64,000 nt of DNA from Thiotrichales bacterium 19S3-11 (GTDB lineage Bacteria > Pseudomonadota > Gammaproteobacteria > Francisellales > Francisellaceae), in NCBI GenBank assembly GCA_021713295.1, contig JAKJJU010000005.1:45195-109194 (forward strand), written 5' to 3'. This document shows positions 52,784 through 63,878 of this stretch, one piece after another. Under the pieces are notes generated by a model. The model made no database searches, was not told where the DNA came from, and was given only the letters and a program-made list of their open reading frames with translations. Position 1 is the stretch's first letter, and every line of letters begins with the position of its first letter. A program made the translations under genes and the position numbers.

Positions 52784-53227
52784 TTATTGGCTAATATATT
52801 GATATAACTGTTCAACTTCCTCATGTTTTTCTGCATAGCGAGAACTGATATGTTTAATTAAATCACCAATCGATAGTAGGCCTAAGAAGTGTCGGTTATC
52901 ATCATAAATTGGTAAGTGTCGAATGCGTTTTTGTGTCATAACTTGAAAAGCATCATGTGCAGTTGCATTATGATTCATCGTTATTAGATCAGGTGTCATA
53001 ATTGCTTTAACTTTTGTAGTTTGAGTATCAATTGATTTTGCTGCTACTTTAAAGGCAAAATCACGTTCAGTTACAATTCCTTTAAAGTCACCATTATGAT
53101 CATTAACTAATAGCGAACCAACATTATGCTCTGCCATAATTTGTGCAGCAGTTAATAATGTTTCATCGGCATTGACAACAAAAACTTTTTTATTTGGATT
53201 TAAAATATCTTTTAGTAGCGTTTCCAT
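52784..53227 (-). CDS. Tandem CBS domain protein
   Basis: A 147-residue protein made of one CBS pair (Bateman module), which usually senses adenine nucleotides or SAM. The first CBS has NVGSLLVNDHNGDFKGIVTERDFAFKV near residue 35 and the second RIRHLPIYDDNRHFLGLLSIGDLIKHI near residue 103. No other domain is attached. Such short proteins occur singly or regulate partners in trans. It is transcribed away from yebC. Confidence 0.93.
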   Translation of the reverse strand: METLLKDILNPNKKVFVVNADETLLTAAQIMAEHNVGSLLVNDHNGDFKGIVTERDFAFKVAAKSIDTQTTKVKAIMTPDLITMNHNATAHDAFQVMTQKRIRHLPIYDDNRHFLGLLSIGDLIKHISSRYAEKHEEVEQLYQYISQ

Positions 53228-53317
53228 GATGAATTTAGTCCTTTTAGATTAGATCTGTTAAAATTTAAAGGTGACATACTTAGAGAGATTAGATGAGTTT
53301 TCAAATGCTTGCAAGCT

Positions 53318-53326
53318 TGCTACAAT
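53318..53326 (+). promoter_or_regulatory. Predicted extended -10 promoter for yebC-ruvCA
   Basis: TGC followed by TACAAT (53321-53326) lies 56 bases before yebC; the -35 is TTTTCA-like. A GCTTGCAAGC palindrome overlaps the spacer (53308-53317). No LexA-like CTGT-n8-ACAG box was seen. Confidence 0.4.
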
Positions 53327-53381
53327 AGCCGCTAGCATCGGTATAGTTAGTTAAAAGATCAAATATAAAATAGGTGATAAA

Positions 53382-54128
53382 ATGGCAGGACATAGTAAAT
53401 GGGCTAATATTAAGCATAGAAAAGCAGCTCAGGATGCCAAGCGAGGAAAGGTTTTTACAAAGCTGATTCGAGAGTTAACGGTAGCGGCAAAAATGGGGGG
53501 TGATGATCCAACAGCAAACCCAAGGTTGCGTGCAGCAGTTCAGACTGCGCTTAGTCAGAACATGACTCGAGATACCATTGATAGAGCCATTAAGCGGGGC
53601 GCAGGTGGTGATGATACAACGCAATTAGAAGAAATTCGTTATGAGGGTTATGGCCCAGGTGGTGTGGCAATAATGGTTGATTGTATGACGGATAATCGGA
53701 ATCGTACCGTTGCTGAGGTACGTCATGCATTTACTAAAGCTGGTGGAAACTTAGGGACAGATGGCTCTGTGAGCTATCTTTTTTCTAAGCAAGGAATCAT
53801 TGGCTTTAATTTAGATATTGATGAAGAAGCAGTGTTTGAGGTTGCATTAGAGGCAGGTGCTGAAGATGTTATATCAGATGAGTATGCAATTGAAGTAATT
53901 ACGACACCAGAAAGTTTTTCAGATGTTAAAGATGCATTGGATGCTGCAGGGTTTGAGGCAGAAAATGCTGAGGTTACGATGATTGCTTCAACAAAAGCTG
54001 ATTTAGATAAAGAAACGGCTGAGAAAGTCTTAGCAATGATTGATCGATTAGAAGATTTAGATGATGTGCAAAATGTCTATAGTAATGCTGAAATTTCTAG
54101 TGATGTATTAGCCGCTTTGGCAGAATAG
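53382..54128 (+). CDS. yebC: YebC/TACO1-family protein
   Basis: YebC proteins help ribosomes at difficult sequences (polyproline) and are also linked to transcriptional control. The N-terminus [23 protein letters not shown] and the [21 protein letters not shown] segment near residue 90 are highly conserved. The length of 248 aa is normal. It sits three bases before ruvC, the classical yebC-ruvC-ruvA order. Confidence 0.97.
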   Translation: MAGHSKWANIKHRKAAQDAKRGKVFTKLIRELTVAAKMGGDDPTANPRLRAAVQTALSQNMTRDTIDRAIKRGAGGDDTTQLEEIRYEGYGPGGVAIMVDCMTDNRNRTVAEVRHAFTKAGGNLGTDGSVSYLFSKQGIIGFNLDIDEEAVFEVALEAGAEDVISDEYAIEVITTPESFSDVKDALDAAGFEAENAEVTMIASTKADLDKETAEKVLAMIDRLEDLDDVQNVYSNAEISSDVLAALAE

Positions 54129-54131
54129 CTA

Positions 54132-54650
54132 ATGTTAATCTTAGGGATAGATCCTGGTTCAAGGATAACGGGTTTTGGTATCGTTAAAGTAATTGATCGA
54201 AAGTGTCAGTATGTTACAAGTGGTTGTATTCGTATCAAAGCTCAGGCGCAACACGATCGTTTGCACGAAGTATTCGACGGAATTTCACAAATTATACAAG
54301 CGTATCAGCCAGAGCAGGCGGCCATTGAACAAATATTTATGTTTCAAAATCCACAAGCGGCTTTAAAATTAGGTCAAGCACGTGGTGCAGCTTTGGTGGC
54401 TCTGTCACATCATAAATTAGATACGGCAGAGTATTCAGCAAAGCAAATTAAACAAGCAGTTGTTGGCAAAGGTGCAGCCCAAAAATCCCAAGTACAGCAT
54501 ATGGTTCAGAGTTTTTTAAGTTTAAGTGCAAAACCACAGGCAGATGCGGCAGATGCCTTGGCCGTGGCAATTTGCCATTTTCATACATCGCAGTCATTAA
54601 AGCATCTAGCCGGGGCATCAAAAATTGTAAGAGGAAGACTAAGAGAATGA
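54132..54650 (+). CDS. ruvC: Holliday junction endonuclease RuvC
   Basis: RuvC resolves Holliday junctions by symmetric cleavage. The four acidic residues are present: Asp in [13 protein letters not shown] near residue 6, Glu in AIEQIF near 67, and the two Asp in [14 protein letters not shown] near 138-145. Length 172 aa is normal. Its stop overlaps ruvA by four bases (ATGA). Confidence 0.96.
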   Translation: MLILGIDPGSRITGFGIVKVIDRKCQYVTSGCIRIKAQAQHDRLHEVFDGISQIIQAYQPEQAAIEQIFMFQNPQAALKLGQARGAALVALSHHKLDTAEYSAKQIKQAVVGKGAAQKSQVQHMVQSFLSLSAKPQADAADALAVAICHFHTSQSLKHLAGASKIVRGRLRE

Positions 54651-55291
54651 TTGGAAGAATTCGAGGTATTTTAATTGAAAAACAAGCACCTTTATTATTA
54701 GTTGAGGTTGGGGGTGTTGGTTATGAAATACTAGCGCCGATGACAACGATTTATCAGCTGCCAGAGATTGGGCAAGAAAGTATTTTATACACACACTTAA
54801 TTGTTAGAGAAGATGCGCATTTGCTTTATGGTTTTCAATCAAAGACGGATAGAAAACTCTTTCAAGAGTTAATTAAGGTTAATGGAATTGGTGCTAAAAT
54901 GGCGTTGGCTATTTTATCAGGAATGGATGCGGATACGATTTTATCATGCATTAAAGCAGACGATAGTGCTTTATTAGTAAGTATTCCAGGTATTGGTAAA
55001 AAAACAGCTGAGCGATTAATTGTTGAAATGCGGGATAAAATTCCACAAATTACCCTCTCTTTATCTGAAATTAATACAGATATTGCAACTAAAGCACTTA
55101 CTGATTCACCACAGTCAAACGTAGCAACGCACGGCACATCATCGCTTCAAACCAATGAAGCAACCGAAGCTTTAATAGCTTTAGGTTATCGTAAAAATGA
55201 GGCACAAAAGGCTGTTTTTAAAATTAAGGACTCTTCAGATACAACAGAAGGCTTAATAAAATCAGCGCTAAAAGAGCTAATGCGTCACTAG
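54647..55291 (+). CDS. ruvA: Holliday junction DNA helicase subunit RuvA
   Basis: RuvA tetramers bind Holliday junctions and load the RuvB motor. It opens [15 protein letters not shown] with an OB fold; helix-hairpin-helix motifs are [16 protein letters not shown] near residue 75 and [19 protein letters not shown] near residue 112. The C-terminal domain (about 160-210, [16 protein letters not shown]) contacts RuvB. ATG 54647 overlaps the ruvC stop; the longer upstream frame is rejected. ruvB is not next: the end overlaps the convergent mutM by four bases. Confidence 0.96.
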   Translation: MIGRIRGILIEKQAPLLLVEVGGVGYEILAPMTTIYQLPEIGQESILYTHLIVREDAHLLYGFQSKTDRKLFQELIKVNGIGAKMALAILSGMDADTILSCIKADDSALLVSIPGIGKKTAERLIVEMRDKIPQITLSLSEINTDIATKALTDSPQSNVATHGTSSLQTNEATEALIALGYRKNEAQKAVFKIKDSSDTTEGLIKSALKELMRH

Positions 55292-56106
55292 TTGGGTAAC
55301 TTTTGACATTCAGTGCAATAAAAAGTGCTACGTTGTCCAAGTATTATTTTTGCAATAGGAGTTTGGCAGTTAGTACAAGGTTTTTTATCTTGAGCATAAA
55401 CGGCTAACTGTTGTGCAAAATAGCCAGGCTTGCCATTAGAATTCTTAAAGTCTTTCAGTGTTGTACCACCTTGTTTGATGGCTGAAGATAAGATGTATTT
55501 AATTGAGTTAACAAGACTCTGGCATTGTATCAACGTGAGTTTGTTCGCTGGTGTCAGTGGGTGAATGCTTGCATCAAAAAGTGCTTCTGATGCATAAATA
55601 TTACCAACGCCGCAAACAATGTGACTATCCATAATGGCAAGTTTAATGGCTTTTTTGGTAGTTTTAAGCGTTGATTGGAGGTAGTTAGAATTAAAGTTAG
55701 TTGATAATGGTTCTGGGCCAAGTGACTGAATTAATTGATGCTGATCAAAAGGCTTATTACTCCATAGAATGGCACCAAAGCGTCTTGGATCGTGATAACG
55801 CAGTACAAAAGTATCAAAATAAAATTCAATATGATCATGTTTAAGCTTTTCAGGGGCGGGTAAATCATATAAGCGAAAAATGCCACTCATCCCTAAATGT
55901 GCCAGTAAATTGCCACTAGCAAATTCAAATATAAGGTACTTGCTACGTCTCTGAATCTTCTGAATTTTTTGTCCAACTAAGTGATTAAGTTGTGGGATTG
56001 GGTATCTGAGTTTGGGATGATGAATATAAATTTTTTTAATGATGCTACCTTCAAGGCTCGGTGCAAGTCCACAGCGAACGGTTTCAACTTCAGGTAATTC
56101 AGGCAT
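55288..56106 (-). CDS. mutM: Formamidopyrimidine-DNA glycosylase
   Basis: A base-excision enzyme that removes 8-oxoguanine and FapyG. The catalytic N-terminal Pro must follow Met directly: MPELPEVETVR, so the start is ATG 56106 (GGAG nine bases upstream) and not two codons earlier. Other landmarks are LGMSG near residue 75, the H2TH helix region with VCGVGNIYASEALF near 165, and the C-terminal zinc finger CTNCQTPIAKIILGQRSTFYCTECQ. The length is normal (272 aa). It overlaps lpxH by eight bases and ruvA, convergently, by four. Confidence 0.96.
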   Translation of the reverse strand: MPELPEVETVRCGLAPSLEGSIIKKIYIHHPKLRYPIPQLNHLVGQKIQKIQRRSKYLIFEFASGNLLAHLGMSGIFRLYDLPAPEKLKHDHIEFYFDTFVLRYHDPRRFGAILWSNKPFDQHQLIQSLGPEPLSTNFNSNYLQSTLKTTKKAIKLAIMDSHIVCGVGNIYASEALFDASIHPLTPANKLTLIQCQSLVNSIKYILSSAIKQGGTTLKDFKNSNGKPGYFAQQLAVYAQDKKPCTNCQTPIAKIILGQRSTFYCTECQKLPN

Positions 56107-56809
56107 GTTCAATTACTCCAGAGTTATATAATGTAATTTGGTCATTAATTTGAATATAGCTATACTGATTTTTATGCCAGTCGCCTAATACATAACGCGT
56201 TTTGCTATGATGCTTATGAATGGCTAGTTTGTGTGTATGGCCGTGAATAATAATCTGAGCATCTTTTGCATAACGGTTAATACCCTTATCGGTTGCATCA
56301 AATTCAATTTCATAGCGCTTGCGATTTTTGCTTTTTTGACGCATTTTATCAGCCATCTTATTGCGCAAAGCTAAAGGTAAGTGTAGAAATAACCATTTAA
56401 ACCAACGAGATTGAACGACTTTTCGATAACGTAAATAACGTTGATCATCGGTGCATAACAAATCGCCATGCATTAAGGCAATTAATTGGTTTTGCCAGTG
56501 AAGGTAATATGGGTCTTGGATTAGCTGGATGCCACTATTAGCTGCAAAGGTCTTGCCAATAAGAAAGTCACGGTTTCCATGCATAAAATAGATGACTAAA
56601 CCACAATTAGTTGCGTTTTTTAATAATGAGATAACACGTTGATAAAAAGTATCATTTGCATCATCACCAACCCAATATTCAAAGAAATCTCCTAGGATAT
56701 AAAGCGTATTTCCTTTGTTAGTGATTTGTTGTAAAAATACACTAAATTGTCTAAAAACTTCTGGCTCAGCGGCTTTTAGATGTAAATCAGAAATAATGTA
56801 AATACTCAT
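56099..56809 (-). CDS. lpxH: UDP-2,3-diacylglucosamine diphosphatase LpxH
   Basis: This peripheral membrane enzyme hydrolyses UDP-2,3-diacylglucosamine to lipid X, a step of lipid A synthesis. The calcineurin-like metal motifs are all present: ISDLHLKAAEP near residue 5, GDFFEYWVGDD near 42, HGNRDFLIG near 78, and HGHTHKLAIHKH near 194. The length of 236 aa is normal. It is divergent from hldE and followed by mutM, with which it overlaps by eight bases. Confidence 0.96.
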   Translation of the reverse strand: MSIYIISDLHLKAAEPEVFRQFSVFLQQITNKGNTLYILGDFFEYWVGDDANDTFYQRVISLLKNATNCGLVIYFMHGNRDFLIGKTFAANSGIQLIQDPYYLHWQNQLIALMHGDLLCTDDQRYLRYRKVVQSRWFKWLFLHLPLALRNKMADKMRQKSKNRKRYEIEFDATDKGINRYAKDAQIIIHGHTHKLAIHKHHSKTRYVLGDWHKNQYSYIQINDQITLYNSGVIEHA

Positions 56810-56930
56810 ATTTTTATATAGCTTTTCGGTTATCTTCTTTTTAAAGAATAGTTTGGGGTGTAACTTCTTCTTATTTTCACGTAAAATCGATTCAAATCAA
56901 GTTATTCTAACATTTAATTTAAGGCTAAGA

Positions 56931-58349
56931 ATGAGTTTAACACTGAAAAATGCTAATGTTCTAGTTATTGGTGACATTATGCTAGATCGATATTGGGAAG
57001 GCGCAACTAGGCGAATTTCGCCTGAAGCCCCTGTGCCAGTGATTCATGTGGATAAGATACAAGAGCGTGCTGGCGGTGCAGGTAACGTTGCTTTGAATAT
57101 TGCTGCATTATCGGGTAAAGCCTATTTATGTGGTTGTGTCGGTAGAGATGAAGCAGCATTAAGTCTTAAAAATAAATTAAAAGAGCAGCAGATTGAGACA
57201 CACTTTGTTGAAACTGGGCTACCAACAATAACCAAGCTACGTGTATTATCTCAAAATCAGCAATTGATTCGAATGGATTTTGAAGAAGGGTTTCATGAAG
57301 TTGATAAATCAGAGCTGCTGCATCAAGCGGAGGCATGTATTGATTCGGTTGGTGCAATTATATTATCTGATTATGGGAAAGGAACATTAAGTAATCCACA
57401 GGAAATAATACAGTTAGCACGTAATCACCAAGTGCGGATATTAGTCGACCCGAAGGGAAATGACTTTCAGCGTTATCATGGTGCAACGATGATTACACCC
57501 AATATGAAAGAGTTTGAAGCCGTGGTTGGTCGCTGCCACAGTGAGCATGATATAAAAGTTAAAGCGTTGGCATTGATTGAAAAATTAGAACTTGAAGCAT
57601 TATTAGTCACTCGAAGTGAAAAGGGCATGATGATTATTCATCACTCAGGAAAAGCACATAGTATACCAACGCATGCTAAAGAAGTTTATGATGTTACAGG
57701 CGCGGGTGATACGGTTATTGCAGTAATGGGAATGGCATTATCGGTAGGTTATAGTTATCAAGAGGCAATGAAGTTCGCTAACACAGCAGCTGGTGTTGTG
57801 GTAGGAAAGTTAGGTACAGCAACGTTGACGTTACCTGAATTATACCAAGCATTACACGTATCTAGTGAAATACAATTTGGTGTATTAAGTGAAGCGGATA
57901 TTAAAGTAGCGATGCATCAGGCACGCTTACAAGGTGAAAAAGTTGTATTTACCAATGGTTGTTTTGATATTCTTCATCAAGGACATGTTGATTATTTAAA
58001 AGAAGCAAAGGCGCTGGGAGATCGTTTGATTGTTGGTGTTAATACAGATGACTCAGTTAAAGCCTTAAAAGGGCCTTCACGACCGATTGTCCCATTAGCC
58101 GAACGCATGGCATTATTAAGTGCACTAGCCTGTGTTGATTGGGTTGTGCCATTTAAAGAGGATACGCCTGAGCGTTTAATTACAGAATTAACACCGGATG
58201 TCTTGGTTAAAGGTGCTGATTATGAAATTCATGAAATTGCAGGCAATGAACATGTTTTAAACCATGGTGGTGAAGTAAAAACAATTTGCTTAACCGAAGG
58301 CTTATCGACATCAAATATTATCAATAAAATTAAGTCTGAAGGACTTTAA
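56931..58349 (+). CDS. hldE: Bifunctional heptose kinase/adenylyltransferase HldE
   Basis: A two-domain enzyme (formerly RfaE) that phosphorylates D-glycero-beta-D-manno-heptose 7-phosphate and then transfers AMP, giving ADP-heptose for LPS core. The ribokinase-like half has VIGDIMLDRYWEG near residue 13 and the DVTGAGDTVIAVMG anion hole near 258; the nucleotidyl-transferase half has FTNGCFDILHQGHVDYL near 345 (HxGH). Length 472 aa is normal. ATG 56931 has AAGG upstream; the longer frame is not needed. mpl follows two bases later. Confidence 0.96.
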   Translation: MSLTLKNANVLVIGDIMLDRYWEGATRRISPEAPVPVIHVDKIQERAGGAGNVALNIAALSGKAYLCGCVGRDEAALSLKNKLKEQQIETHFVETGLPTITKLRVLSQNQQLIRMDFEEGFHEVDKSELLHQAEACIDSVGAIILSDYGKGTLSNPQEIIQLARNHQVRILVDPKGNDFQRYHGATMITPNMKEFEAVVGRCHSEHDIKVKALALIEKLELEALLVTRSEKGMMIIHHSGKAHSIPTHAKEVYDVTGAGDTVIAVMGMALSVGYSYQEAMKFANTAAGVVVGKLGTATLTLPELYQALHVSSEIQFGVLSEADIKVAMHQARLQGEKVVFTNGCFDILHQGHVDYLKEAKALGDRLIVGVNTDDSVKALKGPSRPIVPLAERMALLSALACVDWVVPFKEDTPERLITELTPDVLVKGADYEIHEIAGNEHVLNHGGEVKTICLTEGLSTSNIINKIKSEGL

Positions 58350-58351
58350 TA

Positions 58352-59713
58352 ATGGCAAAAAAAGTACATATTTTAGGTATTTGTGGGACATTTATGGGGT
58401 CGCTTGCACTATTGGCTCGCCAATTGGGGTATCAGGTATCGGGTTCAGATCAAGCAAATTATCCACCGATGGGACCATTATTAGAAAGTCAAGGTGTAGC
58501 GATTTACTCGGGTTATGACCAACAGCAATTATCTACTTATGAGCCCGATGAAATCATCGTTGGTAATACCATGAAGCGTGGTGTTGAAGTTATAGAAGCG
58601 ATGATGAATCAAAAAATTCCACTAAAATCTGGTCCGCAATGGTTATATGAAAAAATACTTTCTAATAAACGTGTTATTGCTATATCAGGCACGCATGGTA
58701 AAACTACGACCACTTCAATGGTGGTTAAGATTTTAGATTATGCAAATTTAAATCCAGGATTTTTAATTGGCGGTGTTGCTCATGATTATGATGTCTCTGC
58801 GCGCGTTACAGATTCAGATTGGTTTGTTATTGAAGCAGATGAATATGATACGGCTTTTTTTGATAAGCGATCTAAATTTGTTCATTATTACCCAGAGATA
58901 GCAGTAATTAATAACTTAGAGTTTGATCATGGTGATATATTTAACCATTTAGATGATATTAAGCGACAGTTTCATCATTTAATTCGTGGCATTCCAAGCA
59001 ATGGCCAGCTAATTATTAATGCAGATGATAAAGAAATCACAGATGTCTTAGCTAAGGGTGTGTGGAGTCCTGTGATGACATTTGGACTAGCCGTTGGAAA
59101 TTGGCAAGCAAAATTATTAGAATCAGACGGTAGTGTCTTTGAAGTTTATTATCAACATAAAAAGCAAGGAGTTATTCGTTGGGAATTATTAGGCAAGCAT
59201 AATGTTTATAATGCGCTAGCAGCAATTAGTGCAGCATCAGCGGCGGGAGTTAATCCAAAGGTTTCTATCGAAGCATTATCAACATTTCAAGGTGTTAAAC
59301 GACGATTAGAAAAAATAGCCTGTGAAAATAACATTTATATTTATGATGATTTTGCCCATCATCCGACTGCAATTCAATCGACAATGGAGGCTGTGCGCTC
59401 GAATATAGGTGATCAACAGTTAATTGCGATATTAGAGCCTCGGTCAAATACGATGAAGATGGGTTATCATGGAAAGCGTTTGCTTGAAGCCTTAGAAGCA
59501 GCGGATCATTTGATGCTATTTCAGCCTGAAGGCGTTAAGCTACAATGGGATGAATTACTAAATGGCGCACAGCAGCGAAGTGATGTTTTTAATGATGTTG
59601 ATGTTTTATTAGCTAAACTGCCTGCAATTATAAAAAAACCAAGCCATATTGTGATTATGAGTAATGGTGCATTTGATGGAATTTATAAAAAAATTAAGAA
59701 AATGCAGCTTTAG
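58352..59713 (+). CDS. mpl: UDP-MurNAc:L-Ala-gamma-D-Glu-mDAP ligase (Mpl)
   Basis: Mpl recycles cell-wall tripeptide by joining it directly to UDP-MurNAc. The N-terminal Rossmann part HILGICGTFMGSLALLARQLGYQVSGSD, the P-loop ISGTHGKTTTTSM near residue 111 and EADEYDTAFFDKRSKF near 166 are characteristic of Mpl rather than MurC. Length 453 aa is normal. It follows hldE by two bases and the two are probably one transcript. The pathway location is the cytoplasm. Confidence 0.96.
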   Translation: MAKKVHILGICGTFMGSLALLARQLGYQVSGSDQANYPPMGPLLESQGVAIYSGYDQQQLSTYEPDEIIVGNTMKRGVEVIEAMMNQKIPLKSGPQWLYEKILSNKRVIAISGTHGKTTTTSMVVKILDYANLNPGFLIGGVAHDYDVSARVTDSDWFVIEADEYDTAFFDKRSKFVHYYPEIAVINNLEFDHGDIFNHLDDIKRQFHHLIRGIPSNGQLIINADDKEITDVLAKGVWSPVMTFGLAVGNWQAKLLESDGSVFEVYYQHKKQGVIRWELLGKHNVYNALAAISAASAAGVNPKVSIEALSTFQGVKRRLEKIACENNIYIYDDFAHHPTAIQSTMEAVRSNIGDQQLIAILEPRSNTMKMGYHGKRLLEALEAADHLMLFQPEGVKLQWDELLNGAQQRSDVFNDVDVLLAKLPAIIKKPSHIVIMSNGAFDGIYKKIKKMQL

Positions 59714-59814
59714 GCTTGTAAAATTACTGCAGTTTGGGAATTTATGATATTATTTAAAATATAAGATAAAATGGTTTTAGAAAGCATATAAAAGGAATCC
59801 ATAGGGTATTATTC

Positions 59815-60285
59815 ATGTCAAAAGTCAAAAAGGCGACGTTAGCTGGCAGAAAAAGAATTAGTGAGCTATCTCATGAGAGTGCCTCTGCAGAAATGCCAAT
59901 AGAGACAGTCAACCCAGATGATGTCTATTTACAAAAACAAGCAACGTTGTTGCAATTAAAGCGTCAAGATGAGATGGGTTCAACAGCCTCAGCGGTATTA
60001 CAACAATCGATTAAAGAATTTGCAAGTTATTTGCAAGATCGTTATGAGGCTTGGTCAAAACCAAAGAATAATCATGCTTATATCTTTAGTCCTCAACAAC
60101 GCTTAGATCAAATTAAAGATGAAATTGTAAAATATATTAATGACTTTGCAGAACAGTTACTTGAAGATGGCTATGATGAACTTGATATTCGACAAATATG
60201 CCAAGGTTATCTTGATGAAATTATTCTTCAATTGCATCACTTTCAGATCCCCATTCGAAGCTTGTACCTTGTAAAAAAGCGTTAG
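59815..60285 (+). CDS. Unknown small helical protein
   Basis: A 156-residue acidic, helical protein between mpl and rlmB. I do not recognise the family. The N-terminus is basic (MSKVKKATLAGRKRI), the middle Gln/Lys-rich, and the C-terminal half has the most distinctive stretch, LEDGYDELDIRQICQGYLDEI. No signal peptide or membrane helix is present. AGGG lies eight bases before the ATG. Housekeeping placement suggests a conserved lineage-specific gene rather than an acquired one. Confidence 0.75.
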   Translation: MSKVKKATLAGRKRISELSHESASAEMPIETVNPDDVYLQKQATLLQLKRQDEMGSTASAVLQQSIKEFASYLQDRYEAWSKPKNNHAYIFSPQQRLDQIKDEIVKYINDFAEQLLEDGYDELDIRQICQGYLDEIILQLHHFQIPIRSLYLVKKR

Positions 60286-60327
60286 TTTTAAAACTCAAAA
60301 AATAATTATTACCGTTGGATAAATTAT

Positions 60328-61068
60328 ATGAAATCAGTTATTTATGGTATTCATGCTGCTAAAAGTCGACTTAAATCAGCACCTGAGTCGATTGAACAAG
60401 TGTTAGTTCAAAGTGGGAAACAGGATAATGCTAAGTTATCTGAGTTATTAGGGATGATTAAGTCAAAAAATATCCATTATTCATTTGTCGAGCGAGCACA
60501 GTTAGACTTACGTAGTGATGGTGGTGTTCATCAGGGCATTGTTATGTTGTGTCAACCATGCAATAACCTATTAGATGAGCAACAGGCGCTAGATTTAATT
60601 GAAAATAATGCGATGCCTTTGGTCTTAATTTTAGATGGGATTACTGATCCACATAACTTAGGTGCTTGTTTAAGAACAGCTGCAGCAATTAATGTTACTT
60701 GTGTGGTCATGCCAAAAGATAAATCAGCACCGATTAATGCAACCGTCAGTAAAGTAGCTTCAGGCGCTGCTGAAATGATGCCAATGAGTTATGTCACTAA
60801 TCTTGCACGATTTATTGATCAGTTAAAGGCTTTAGGTGTTTGGATTATGGGATTAGCTGGTGAGGCAAATGAGAGTATTTATCAACAGGATTTTAATATG
60901 CCATTGGCTGTTGTTATGGGCTCAGAAGGCAAAGGCTTACGAATGCTAACGCGTAAAAAATGTGATTATTTAATCAAATTGCCAATGGAAGGTGACATTG
61001 AAAGTTTAAATGTATCCGTTGCAGCGGGTGTAACGCTTTATGAAGTATACCGACAGAGATTGGGCTAA
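60328..61068 (+). CDS. rlmB: 23S rRNA (guanosine-2'-O)-methyltransferase RlmB
   Basis: A SPOUT methyltransferase that methylates the 2'-OH of G2251 in 23S rRNA. It has the N-terminal substrate-binding domain (IYGIHAAKSRL near residue 6) and the knotted catalytic domain with DGITDPHNLGACLRTAAA near residue 110, VMGSEGKGLRMLTRKKCD near 196 and LPMEGDIESLNVSVAAGV near 217. Length 246 aa is normal. It follows the unknown gene by 42 bases. Confidence 0.96.
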   Translation: MKSVIYGIHAAKSRLKSAPESIEQVLVQSGKQDNAKLSELLGMIKSKNIHYSFVERAQLDLRSDGGVHQGIVMLCQPCNNLLDEQQALDLIENNAMPLVLILDGITDPHNLGACLRTAAAINVTCVVMPKDKSAPINATVSKVASGAAEMMPMSYVTNLARFIDQLKALGVWIMGLAGEANESIYQQDFNMPLAVVMGSEGKGLRMLTRKKCDYLIKLPMEGDIESLNVSVAAGVTLYEVYRQRLG

Positions 61069-61198
61069 TCAGCTTTAAATAAAGTGCCAGATTCTAAACC
61101 CAAACAGTCAGGTACTTTTGTTTTCTGTGGCTTTGGTGGGCCTGATGAAAAAAATGAATCACAATGTAGCATTCAATAATTATTCAAAGCAAGGAAAG

Positions 61199-62014
61199 CT
61201 AGCTAATCATAACAATTAGAATAAGTAGTAAAAATAAGAGATAGATAATACTTTGGATTTTTTCAAGCATTTTATTAGATACCCATGTACCGATAGGGAC
61301 ACCACAAAAAGAACCAATGATAAGGCCAATCGTTGCCGGTAAATACACAAAGCCAAGCATACTGTGGGGTAAGTTAGCTGATGTATAGCCTAAGATAATA
61401 TAGACAGTTGCACCTACCGCAGCTAGTGCGGGTGTAATTGCTGCAGCTATAGCAGCAGATTGTGGCATGCTAAATTTATAATGACGTAAAAAAGGTACAG
61501 CCATAACGCTACATCCAATGCCTAAGATTACGGCAACAAATCCTGATAGGCAGCCATAGATATTTAAAATTATGGTTTTTGGAATTACAAGTGCGGGGTT
61601 TTCTGTATCGTTTATTGGTTTTTTAATGGTTTTTAGTATCCATTTAGCAATGGTATAAACTAAAAAGATAATAAATATAACTTTAAGCACTTCACTATTA
61701 AGGAGGTGAGCAATAATTGCACCAATAACAGCGCCAATTAAAACCCCAACGCCTAAAGGCCATGCAACCTGCCAGTGTATATTTCCTCTTTTATGGTGAG
61801 AAAAGGTACTTGCTAATGATGTAAATATCATTACAAATAATGAGGTTGCAATTGCAATGTGCATGGTATATTCAGCACCTACGATATGTGTTATGTCTAA
61901 ATACACACTCATGACTGGAACGATAGTTAAGCCGCCACCGAGGCCAAATAATCCTGAAAGTATGCCTACTACAATACCTGTAATAATAAATATTAATGCA
62001 ATTTCTAGTAACAT
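61199..62014 (-). CDS. TauE/SafE family permease
   Basis: A 271-residue inner-membrane protein with eight to nine hydrophobic helices. The GILSGLFGLGGGLTIVPVM motif near residue 18 and the second, weaker GIGCSVMAVPFL near residue 168 are the paired family signatures. Members export or import sulfite, sulfoacetate or other organic anions; the substrate here is unknown. ATG 62014 is used, with AAGGA eight bases upstream. It is divergent from the Ser-rich gene that follows. Confidence 0.9.
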   Translation of the reverse strand: MLLEIALIFIITGIVVGILSGLFGLGGGLTIVPVMSVYLDITHIVGAEYTMHIAIATSLFVMIFTSLASTFSHHKRGNIHWQVAWPLGVGVLIGAVIGAIIAHLLNSEVLKVIFIIFLVYTIAKWILKTIKKPINDTENPALVIPKTIILNIYGCLSGFVAVILGIGCSVMAVPFLRHYKFSMPQSAAIAAAITPALAAVGATVYIILGYTSANLPHSMLGFVYLPATIGLIIGSFCGVPIGTWVSNKMLEKIQSIIYLLFLLLILIVMIS

Positions 62015-62178
62015 CAAAAATTTTCCTTAGTACTTTTACCATATTGCGTTTGACTAGAATCAGATTTTTTGAAAATAATCACTATAGCAAATAGTTTCAG
62101 ATTAGTAATGGCAAGTCAATTCAAATTAATTAGTTTTTGTTATTAGATATTTCTCTAATTTAGGCGATACTTTTTATA

Positions 62179-62207
62179 TTGACAACATAATATCAGTTCG
62201 ATATAGT
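62179..62207 (+). promoter_or_regulatory. Near-consensus sigma70 promoter of family member 4
   Basis: TTGACA (62179-62184) and TATAGT (62202-62207) are separated by exactly 17 bases. Start expected near 62214, about 42 bases before the ATG. It is the strongest promoter match I found in the window. Confidence 0.8.
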
Positions 62208-62255
62208 ATTTTCGCAACAGTGCAAAAGCATTATCCAATTGAGGGGGGAAGTCTT

Positions 62256-63800
<1,545 letters not shown>

Positions 63801-63820
63801 CTTAATTTAAGCTCAATCTT

Positions 63821-63859
63821 CAGTTAATAACTGGAATTAACTGGGTAAAAACGTTTTTT
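63821..63859 (+). terminator. Possible terminator after the Ser-rich gene
   Basis: A perfect eight-base stem (CAGTTAAT with ATTAACTG) is followed by GGTAAAAACG and T6. The T run is ten bases from the stem, so this is a weak prediction. A second inverted repeat (AGCTTAA-T-TTAAGCT) overlaps the stop codon just upstream. Confidence 0.35.
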
Positions 63860-63878
63860 GCTTATATAAAAAATCACA

